Shown: piece after piece, positions 57,120-64,000 of the stretch
How the letters are laid out: each line of letters opens with the position of its first letter
How positions within the stretch are numbered: position 1 is the first letter of the stretch
Source: Ohtaekwangia sp036503775
GTDB taxonomy: Bacteria > Bacteroidota > Bacteroidia > Cytophagales > Cyclobacteriaceae
Direction: 5' to 3'
Length of the DNA stretch: 64,000 nt
NCBI GenBank assembly: GCA_036503775.1
Contig: DASXWH010000077.1
Coordinates: 18,030-82,029, forward strand
The notes under the pieces: model-generated
Databases searched by the model: none
Told to the model about the DNA's origin: nothing
What the model saw: the letters and a program-made list of their open reading frames with translations, nothing else
Position numbers and translations under genes: made by a program

Positions 57120-59702
57120 TTGAAAAGAAGGAACATCATACTCTGTATTGCCCTGATGGGATGGTTGAACAGCTATTCGCAGATCTCTCCGGAACGGGCC
57201 GCGCTAAAAAATCTTGCCAGGCACAAGTGGGAGAAGGTCAACGTGCAAATGAAAAAGGCTATTCGGAAAGATAGCCTGAACAGTATTGCACCCTACATCA
57301 TGGCGCAGTATTTCTTTGCTCCGGAGAACCCGAATTTTCAGGTAGATTCTGCCTACACCAGCATTATGCGCTCGATGCTGAACTATCAGTTGTCATCCAT
57401 CAAGACACGCGACCGCCTGAAGAAATTTCCATTGGATAGTATGATCCTGGTCCGGTACCGTGAACGGATTGATAGTGCGGCATTCATGCGCGCGAAGCAA
57501 ACCAATTCGGTGGTAGGTTATGATTATTTTCTGACGGCCTTTCCGCTGGCGGCTGAACAAGGTGATGCTGTCTTGCTCCGGAATGAAGTAGCCTATGAAG
57601 ATGTGTTAAAACTGAATACCTACCTGGACTTCAAACGATATATGGAGAAGTACCCGGATGCAAAACGTTACGGTCAGGCCAAAGCCAATTACGAAAGACT
57701 TCTGTACGAAGACAAAACCCGGGATAAGAAGTTGGTGAGCTACCGGAATTTTATCGCGGAGTATCCCGAAACTCCGTATCGCCAGGAGCTTGACAAACGC
57801 ATCTTTGAAATATTTGTGGCTTCCGGTTCAGTAGAAAGCTTTCAACAATACCTGGAGCTTTATCCGCACACTATTCATGCTGCAAAAGCAAAAGCTATTC
57901 TTTTTCATTTGCTGAAAGAAGAACAGCGACTAACATCCATCCCTTTCCTTCAAAGTGATTCACTCCATAATGTTTTACGCCTGGAACAAAACTACCTGGT
58001 TCCGTTTCTACACAACGGTCGCTTTGGCTTTATGGATCAGGAGGGTATTGAGACCCTGACTTCGCAGGCCGAGGACATTAGCAAAGATTATGTATGTGGC
58101 AATGTAACAGAAGATATTCTTGTTCTGCCTGAGGGGATCGTTGCCCGGAACGGCTCCGTTATTTATGCCGGAGAAATTCTTTCCGTAGAAGATATCGGAT
58201 TTGGTTTTTTGATCATCGAAAAAGAAACCGGACGGGAGGTAATTCATAAAGCCGGATTCAGCGCAGGTGGAGATTCCATTGAAGATGCCCGTATACTTCA
58301 GGGAAAACTTTTATCACTCAAAAGAAATAACCGATGGTCAATCTGGACATTTACCGGTCTTCCCTTGCTGGATTCATCTCTGGATGATGTTATCGTGCTG
58401 GGTTCCAACATTGTGCTGTTACAAGATTCAAAGTACAGGATATCAACAGCGGCTTCTCTGGCGGGGCTGGCAGATCAAAATGAATTACAGGTATCCGATA
58501 TGTATGATGAGGTAAAACCCTGGTCAGATAATTTAGTATGGTGCAGATCCGGCAATTTGCAAGGTGTGCTGGATGCAGATCTGAACATTTGCATTCCTTT
58601 TGAGAACCAGGTTTTGTCAGAAACATTCTGTGGCGTGATGGCCCGGCATCAGGATCAGGTTACGTTACGCCAGGATGATAAACTTCACACCTATCGCGAT
58701 GTACTTCTGAATAAACCCTGGGCTGCGGTTCAGGTTAAGGAACATTGGCAGCTCACCAGACCTTTAGATAAATTCAAATCCCTCCCGTATGATACCATTC
58801 AATTTGCCGGTCCCTTTGCCATAGGTGTTAAAGGAGATACGCTGACAGCGCATATCAGTGCAGCCCGGAAAATTGAGATAAAACAACCGGGTCAGTTTGC
58901 CTTTATACCCGGACAGGATTCCGCTGTATATCTGTTGTTGGATCAGGGCGGGAAGAAAACTGTTTTTGATCAGAAAGGAAGAAAACTTTTTACCGTCACC
59001 TACGATAAGATTCAGCATGGGGGAAATGAAACATTCATTGTTTCCGTAAAGGAAAAAAAAGGGCTGATCAATTCTGCCGGTAAGGTGCTTCTCCCGGTAG
59101 AATACGATGCCATCGGAACGGCTAAAGATGGTGTAGTTTCCTTGCTCAAGGCTATGAAGTTCGGATTGTATGATATTCGTAGCAAAAAATTAATAAAACC
59201 AGCCTACCTCAAGAACCTTACGGTGTACAACCGGGAATCTGTAGTGGCATATAAGGATGGCGCTTTCGGTTTTGTTGGGTGGGATGGCAAACCGATAAGT
59301 GATTTTGGCTTTTCCGAAGTTCAGCGATGGAGTGATTCGGTAGCTTTTGTGAAAAAGAATTTTCAATGGATGCTTTATGAAGTCAGCACGAAACGGATCT
59401 TACAAGATAAGATCAAAGGCTACAAACTGATACAGGATTCAGCCGAAGGAAAACTGGCTATTCTTCACCAGGACAATAAGTATGGTGTACTTCACAGTAA
59501 ACGTGGATTTATTATTCCTCCCACATTCAGCGATATTGTAAATGTTGGTTCTTCCGAGATGCCCATGTACTTTACCGAGAAGCATGTTGAAGAAGCTTCC
59601 ATCTTTGTTGTGATCTACTATAATCACGAAGGTAAAATGCTACGCAAGGAAGTATATGAACATGAAGACTATGAGAAGATCTACTGCTCAGGAAGTAAGT
59701 AG
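57120..59702 (+). CDS. WG-repeat exported protein
   Basis: An 860-residue protein beginning with TTG; the signal peptide (RRNIILCIALMGWLNSYSQ) directly after it supports that start. The N-terminal part (about 25-270) is helical and TPR-like with repeated YxxFIAEYPET/YPDAKRY segments. The C-terminal part (about 290-860) holds WG repeats: FLHNGRFGFMDQEGIETL, KEKKGLINSAGKVLLPVEY and FGFVGWDGKPI. The WG family occurs in surface-exposed and secreted proteins; the function is unknown. Confidence 0.8.
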   Translation: MKRRNIILCIALMGWLNSYSQISPERAALKNLARHKWEKVNVQMKKAIRKDSLNSIAPYIMAQYFFAPENPNFQVDSAYTSIMRSMLNYQLSSIKTRDRLKKFPLDSMILVRYRERIDSAAFMRAKQTNSVVGYDYFLTAFPLAAEQGDAVLLRNEVAYEDVLKLNTYLDFKRYMEKYPDAKRYGQAKANYERLLYEDKTRDKKLVSYRNFIAEYPETPYRQELDKRIFEIFVASGSVESFQQYLELYPHTIHAAKAKAILFHLLKEEQRLTSIPFLQSDSLHNVLRLEQNYLVPFLHNGRFGFMDQEGIETLTSQAEDISKDYVCGNVTEDILVLPEGIVARNGSVIYAGEILSVEDIGFGFLIIEKETGREVIHKAGFSAGGDSIEDARILQGKLLSLKRNNRWSIWTFTGLPLLDSSLDDVIVLGSNIVLLQDSKYRISTAASLAGLADQNELQVSDMYDEVKPWSDNLVWCRSGNLQGVLDADLNICIPFENQVLSETFCGVMARHQDQVTLRQDDKLHTYRDVLLNKPWAAVQVKEHWQLTRPLDKFKSLPYDTIQFAGPFAIGVKGDTLTAHISAARKIEIKQPGQFAFIPGQDSAVYLLLDQGGKKTVFDQKGRKLFTVTYDKIQHGGNETFIVSVKEKKGLINSAGKVLLPVEYDAIGTAKDGVVSLLKAMKFGLYDIRSKKLIKPAYLKNLTVYNRESVVAYKDGAFGFVGWDGKPISDFGFSEVQRWSDSVAFVKKNFQWMLYEVSTKRILQDKIKGYKLIQDSAEGKLAILHQDNKYGVLHSKRGFIIPPTFSDIVNVGSSEMPMYFTEKHVEEASIFVVIYYNHEGKMLRKEVYEHEDYEKIYCSGSK

Positions 59703-59731
59703 CGTGTAAATAGTCAATCGCAAAAAGGGTG

Positions 59732-60580
59732 TTAATCCAGGTTACGTCCCAGAAAATATACGATGCCAACCTGAAAGGATATTGAACTGAACGGCATACT
59801 TTCCTGAAGCGCTTCCCGAGGTTCATCCTGATCAGGATCCTCCACTACATCAATCTTCTCTTTAAAAATAGTTTTCTTGTCATATTCATCGAAATCATCC
59901 AGATCCTGTTTCTCTCCGTTGGATACCAGGCTTGTAAGAACATATTCCTTGGGATAGTAGGTCATACTGATAAAATTAATTTCAGTAAGAATATCGATGT
60001 TGTTGCTCACCATCCAGTTCATACCTACAGCTCCCATGAATCCGAACGACATTCCTTTTTGATATTTGTAGTTACCGGTTGCTGTATTGGTTCCATCTGT
60101 ACCATCCATGGAAATAGTCAGCTTCTGATCTAACTGCGGAACCCCCATAACAACACCGAGTTTTGCGTAGGGAACCTTACTCCCTTCTCCCGCTGAAATG
60201 ACCAATGCCGGAGTTATATAAATTGCCTTTGACTTTGTCGAGGCAACAAGTTCTATGGATTCATCTTCTTCAATAACCGTTGTGCTGGATTCAAATTCTT
60301 TTCCCAGGAGGTAACTGAAATTCAGCTCAGCTCCAATATGTTTTGAAAACATATAGCCGGCACCTAAATTAAAATTTACTCCGGCACCATACGAAGCTTT
60401 AACCAATTCTGAAGTAGCAGACAAGGTTGCGCCATTACCGTTTTGTACGGTCATGTTTTTCTGTCCGGCTCCTTGTGTGGCTAACGGCAATGCATATCCG
60501 CCACCGGCCCTGAAATAGATCTGTGCATGTACTAAGCTGGCAAATACAAGCAGTAAACTGAGAAAGGTTAGCTTTTTCAT
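59732..60580 (-). CDS. Outer-membrane beta-barrel protein
   Basis: A 282-residue protein with a signal peptide MKKLTFLSLLLVFASLVHAQ. The mature part is a small barrel with strands such as IYFRAGGGYALPL, SYGAGVNFNLGAGYMF, IGAELNFSYLLG and a terminal SFQVGIVYFLG. An acidic segment (DDFDEYDKKTIFKEK, then EDPDQDEPRE) near the C-terminus may form an extracellular loop. Function unknown. Confidence 0.8.
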   Translation of the reverse strand: MKKLTFLSLLLVFASLVHAQIYFRAGGGYALPLATQGAGQKNMTVQNGNGATLSATSELVKASYGAGVNFNLGAGYMFSKHIGAELNFSYLLGKEFESSTTVIEEDESIELVASTKSKAIYITPALVISAGEGSKVPYAKLGVVMGVPQLDQKLTISMDGTDGTNTATGNYKYQKGMSFGFMGAVGMNWMVSNNIDILTEINFISMTYYPKEYVLTSLVSNGEKQDLDDFDEYDKKTIFKEKIDVVEDPDQDEPREALQESMPFSSISFQVGIVYFLGRNLD

Positions 60581-60818
60581 ACGGAGTTGAATTAGGTTTC
60601 AATGAGACACAATACTTTTGTAAGTAACGAATTTAGCTCCGCAGGTCAAATTAAGAGCGTTAGAATGAGCCGTGCGAATTGCCCGGTCACGGACACCTCC
60701 GTTCATATGCGCCCAGAATCAGAAACGTGAATCTTTGATTCTAATATAAAAAACCTCTTTTTTATAGTGGCACTTCAATTGACTTTAACTAACAGGTACT
60801 ATCTAACCGTTTGATTCT

Positions 60819-63206
60819 ATGCTGCGGAATTATTTTACGATTGCCTTCCGGTCATTGTTAAGGGCAAGGGTTTTTTCAGCCATGACGATTCTGAGTCTTA
60901 GTATCAGCCTGGCCAGTTGCGTGCTGATTATTTATTATGTTCATAATGAGCTAACGTATGATCACTTTCATCAGGCTGCTGACCGCACATATAGGCTCTC
61001 TTCTTTAATGGATCATCCCGGAGGACAAGATCATATGGCTATTACAGCTGACCTGCTGGGCCCTGAACTCAAAACCGGATATACGCAGATAGAAAACTAC
61101 GTCCGATTCGAACCTTTTGGTAAACATCAGGTGAAATTTCTGGGTGAAATGATCGAACAGGAAGGTTTTTCAATAACCGATCCTCAGGTCTTCGATGTTT
61201 TTGATTACGAGCTAATAGCAGGTAATCCTGCAAAGGCATTATCTGATCCGCTGAAAATTGTTTTAAGTGAATCAACCGCAGCACAGTATTTTGGTATCGC
61301 ATCGGCATCACTTAATAAAACACTGGAAGTTGACGGAAAACTTTTAACGGTGACTGGAATCTTTAAAGACCTTCCTGATAATACAGTTCTTCCGCGTCAC
61401 GGTTTGATAGGGTCCGTTAAGGCCGAGCAGGATCCGAATGCCATATGGAAATTTAATACGATCACCTACATCGTGTTGAAGAAAGATATCACATCATCCC
61501 AATTGAATTCTATTCTGGCTGGGCTTTCGAAAAAACATGAACCTCTTTCCGGAATAACCTTTCGGGCACAACCTCTCAATGAACTCCATTTTATTTCGGG
61601 AATTAAATTTGACTCGGTAAAAGGCAACAAGAATTACATTTTTGGTTTTGCCACGGTGGCCGCAATACTGATCTGCATCGTTCTGTTCAATTACATCAAC
61701 CTGTCTACCGTTAAGTCCATGGAACGGTATAAAGAGGTTGGTATCCGGAAAGTTGTGGGCGCACGTCCTTATCAGCTCACACGGCAATTTATGGGTGAGT
61801 CATTATTTATACTTATTCTGTCAGCTGTTCTCGCTTTTGGTTTTATTCAGCTGCTGCAACCTGCTTTTACGGCTGTAACCGGTAAGGTTTTGGAATTTAG
61901 CTGGGAAAGAAGTCTTCTGATTATGGGCGCTGCATTAATGGTCCTGGTGATGCTGGCATTGTTCGCTTCGGTTTATCCGGCTTTTGTTCTTTCTTCCTTT
62001 AAACCGGTCAGCATATTACGCGGGAAATCACCTTCGTTTTCGGGTGGCAGTAAATCGCGCAAAGTATTACTGGTGGCGCAGTTTACGTTGTGTTCCGCAG
62101 TGTTAATTTCATTCGCGGTGATATTCGCTCAGTTCCGGTACATACAGAAATATGATCTGGGTTTTTCAAAGGAAGATATTGTTGGAATAACTCTTCCGGC
62201 AGACTCTCTTTCTCGTACCAGGCTCGGTTATCTGACCGTTCAGCTGAGTAAGGCAGGCTTTGATCAGGTAACCTTTACTTCCCGGTCCGGAAATCTGCTG
62301 AATATGGAACACATTACGGAACAGGTCAAAATACATTCAGCAGGACAGGACATCGATTTTAATGTAAATGCCAAAGAGGTGGACGGTGAATTTCTGGACG
62401 TCATGCATATTCCTTTGGTTCAGGGAAAGTCATTCAGAGATTTTTCATGGCAACAGTGGAACGATAAAGTGTTGGTGAATGAATCTTTTGTGAAAGATGC
62501 AGGATGGAAAAATCCGATCGGAGAAAAAATTCAACGCCCGTTTGACCAGGGTACTTTAACGGTTATTGGTGTGATAAAGGATTTTCATATTACGTCCCTG
62601 CACAATCCCATCGAACCTGTGATGATGCAGGCCTGGAATTTTCGTGGTCTGCCCTATGATGAGTGGCAAGTTTCTCCTGCTGTCTCTACGGCTTTCATCA
62701 AAGCAAATGCAGGCGCTTTACCAGATCTTCGCAAGGTATGGTCCGAGGTTTTTCCGGATAAGCGGTTTGATTATTATTTCATGGACGATGCTTTTGAAAA
62801 GCAGTATGCAGCAGAACAAAAAACAATTACACTCTTTATTTATTTTGCTGTGCTCTCTCTCGTCATTACCGGCATGGGACTTTATGCGCTGACGGCATAT
62901 CAGGTGGAACTCCGTACCAAAGAAATCGGTATTCGTAAAATCCTGGGTGCAGATCTGAGGACTATGATTCATTTGTTGTCAAAGGAATCACTTGCGCTCA
63001 TTGGTTTAGGTAGCCTACTGGGACTACTGTTATCCTGGAATGCAAGCCAATGGTGGCTTGCCGGTTTCTCCTATAAAGTATCAGTTACAGGCCTGTTGTT
63101 ATTCACACCGGTTCTGTTGCTGTTACTCTTTGCAGCCGCTATTATTTCACTGAAAGTATTTCAGGCAGCAGATGCTAACCCGGTGGATTCCTTGCGAAAC
63201 GAATAA
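60819..63206 (+). CDS. MacB/FtsX-like ABC transporter permease
   Basis: A 795-residue permease of the MacB/FtsX type common in Bacteroidota as single chains with two FtsX cores. Helix 1 with LRNYFTIAFRSLLRARVFSAM (residues 2-22), a MacB periplasmic core domain (about 45-250), three helices (about 275-420), a second TM/core (about 430-660) and three C-terminal helices (about 675-790). It needs a separate ATPase, not encoded here. It is followed by a similar gene, so they form a tandem pair. Confidence 0.9.
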   Translation: MLRNYFTIAFRSLLRARVFSAMTILSLSISLASCVLIIYYVHNELTYDHFHQAADRTYRLSSLMDHPGGQDHMAITADLLGPELKTGYTQIENYVRFEPFGKHQVKFLGEMIEQEGFSITDPQVFDVFDYELIAGNPAKALSDPLKIVLSESTAAQYFGIASASLNKTLEVDGKLLTVTGIFKDLPDNTVLPRHGLIGSVKAEQDPNAIWKFNTITYIVLKKDITSSQLNSILAGLSKKHEPLSGITFRAQPLNELHFISGIKFDSVKGNKNYIFGFATVAAILICIVLFNYINLSTVKSMERYKEVGIRKVVGARPYQLTRQFMGESLFILILSAVLAFGFIQLLQPAFTAVTGKVLEFSWERSLLIMGAALMVLVMLALFASVYPAFVLSSFKPVSILRGKSPSFSGGSKSRKVLLVAQFTLCSAVLISFAVIFAQFRYIQKYDLGFSKEDIVGITLPADSLSRTRLGYLTVQLSKAGFDQVTFTSRSGNLLNMEHITEQVKIHSAGQDIDFNVNAKEVDGEFLDVMHIPLVQGKSFRDFSWQQWNDKVLVNESFVKDAGWKNPIGEKIQRPFDQGTLTVIGVIKDFHITSLHNPIEPVMMQAWNFRGLPYDEWQVSPAVSTAFIKANAGALPDLRKVWSEVFPDKRFDYYFMDDAFEKQYAAEQKTITLFIYFAVLSLVITGMGLYALTAYQVELRTKEIGIRKILGADLRTMIHLLSKESLALIGLGSLLGLLLSWNASQWWLAGFSYKVSVTGLLLFTPVLLLLLFAAAIISLKVFQAADANPVDSLRNE

Positions 63207-63236
63207 TAATCACATATCCGGACGCAAAAAGTACGG

Positions 63237-63271
63237 CAATGACCAATGATCGTTGGCAAATGGCCGATGAC
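63237..63271. repeat. Degenerate 7-bp tandem repeat (CAATGRC)
   Basis: Five units in one 7-bp register: CAATGAC, CAATGAT, CGTTGGC, AAATGGC, CGATGAC. It lies in the 122-bp gap between the two permease genes. The unit resembles those of the array upstream of eboB. Confidence 0.65.
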
Positions 63272-63328
63272 ACTACATTCTCTTCAGTGACTTAACGAAA
63301 TGACGTATATTGTTTTCGTTTTTTGTCC

Positions 63329-64000
63329 ATGATCAAGAGTTACCTGTCCATTGTTTTTCGGTACATGATCCGTCACAAGGGGTTTTCACTAATAAACCTT
63401 TTCGGACTTACTATTGGGATTGCCTGCAGCTTTCTGATCATCCTCTACATTGAAGACGAACTCACCTACGACACCTTTCATCCGGATGCGAAACAAATCT
63501 ATCGCATAGGTTTTGAAGGAAGTTTACAGGGCCGGAAGATCCGTTCGGCCTATACCGGTGCTCCTTTGGCGGGTGCGCTGCAAAAACAAAAGGATATAAA
63601 GTCTGTGTTACGTCTTGCCAGCTGGGCAACGTTTCCCATGCGGTATCAGGATAAGACCTTTACAGAACCTAACCTGGTTCTGGCGGATTCCAATTTCTTC
63701 CGCTTTTTCAATTTCAAATTGCTTGAAGGGCATCCTGACAGCGTATTAAAAAACGAAAGGAACCTGGTCATTACGGCTTCCGCAGCAAAACGATATTTTG
63801 GAGATCAGTCACCGCTGGGTAAGACAATGTTTCTGGCGCAGGGATATACCGCTACCATTCGGGGCATAGCTGAAGATCCGCCACCCAACAGTCACTTTCA
63901 TTTTACATTTATCCTTTCCATGAAGTCGTGGGATGAATCTACCCTAGACAGCTGGACTAACGGAAAAGTGATTACCTACGCAAAACTCAATGCAGGAACT
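63329..64000 (+). CDS. MacB/FtsX-like ABC transporter permease (partial)
   Basis: The first 224 codons of a second permease; the rest lies beyond the right edge. The start is the ATG at 63329. The N-terminus SYLSIVFRYMIRHKGFSLI leads into a first membrane helix (about 20-42) and a MacB periplasmic core with ELTYDTFHPDAKQIYRIG and ITASAAKRYFGDQSPLGKT. It is a paralogue of the preceding gene with the same order of motifs, and probably forms its partner or arose by duplication. Confidence 0.88.
   Translation, partial: MIKSYLSIVFRYMIRHKGFSLINLFGLTIGIACSFLIILYIEDELTYDTFHPDAKQIYRIGFEGSLQGRKIRSAYTGAPLAGALQKQKDIKSVLRLASWATFPMRYQDKTFTEPNLVLADSNFFRFFNFKLLEGHPDSVLKNERNLVITASAAKRYFGDQSPLGKTMFLAQGYTATIRGIAEDPPPNSHFHFTFILSMKSWDESTLDSWTNGKVITYAKLNAGT

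Noticed and set aside
1..64000. tRNA, rRNA, insertion sequences, prophage or CRISPR
   Set aside because: No cloverleaf, rRNA-like stretch, transposase, integrase or regular repeat-spacer array was seen on reading both strands; a tRNAscan or Rfam search would be needed to exclude short RNAs.

Overview
The window reads as chromosomal DNA of a member of Bacteroidota, most likely the order Cytophagales. The reasons are lineage-typical genes (DUF5606, PorT of the type IX secretion system, a PorE-like OmpA protein, WG-repeat and DUF6588-type proteins, SiaB/SiaC with GAF sensors), promoters of the form TTG-N17-23-TAnnTTTG, A/T-rich start contexts without Shine-Dalgarno boxes, and signal peptides ending in Ala-Gln or Ser-Gln. 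I saw no rRNA, tRNA, insertion sequence, prophage or CRISPR. Genes are dense and no gap exceeds 300 bp.

Layout. 1-6.9 kb: the start of a saccharopine-dehydrogenase-like gene; a + strand run (DUF4442, Mpo1-like, GNAT/FemAB-like, family-2 glycosyltransferase); and a - strand operon waaA-rsgA-PhyH-sulfotransferase that looks like cell-surface modification. 7-20.7 kb: housekeeping and envelope genes: outer-membrane protein, metallo-beta-lactamase hydrolase, enoyl-CoA hydratase, low-molecular-weight phosphatase, aspartate kinase, fructose bisphosphatase, engB, the PorE-like protein, ubiE with porT overlapping it, SDR, hydrolase, and a secreted protein/lipoprotein pair. 20.8-32.9 kb: a signalling block on the - strand. 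CheR, CheB, a membrane GAF protein, a large HAMP-GAF-PAS-PAS-SpoIIE phosphatase, SiaB kinase and SiaC form one gene train. A HAMP-GAF coiled-coil sensor lies upstream, and a TerB-like/ABCG-type transporter lies downstream of a strong terminator.

33-41.7 kb: cytidine deaminase, saccharopine dehydrogenase, RNase HI, MarC, a small beta-barrel, then SulP transporter, carbonic-anhydrase-like protein and porin, preceded by a long hairpin leader. 41.8-48.3 kb: an ebo metabolite-traffic cluster (eboA-E) in which a SerC-like aminotransferase sits where eboF might be expected. 48.4-51.1 kb: Tat-exported Gfo/Idh/MocA oxidoreductase and a two-domain DUF1080 protein, probably glycoside breakdown. 51.3-64 kb: Hsp20, Deg protease, an ALDH7-type dehydrogenase, response regulator, helical hypothetical protein, WG-repeat protein, beta-barrel, and two tandem MacB/FtsX-like permeases, the second cut by the window end.

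The most unusual points are the CheR/CheB-SiaB/SiaC hybrid operon, whose sensors share a coiled-coil motif resembling a chemoreceptor methylation helix; the ebo cluster with an aminotransferase; the SulP/carbonic-anhydrase-like pair with a lost catalytic dyad and a hairpin leader; and a set of degenerate 7-bp-period repeats in several intergenic gaps. All functions are read from sequence motifs and family knowledge; no searches were run.
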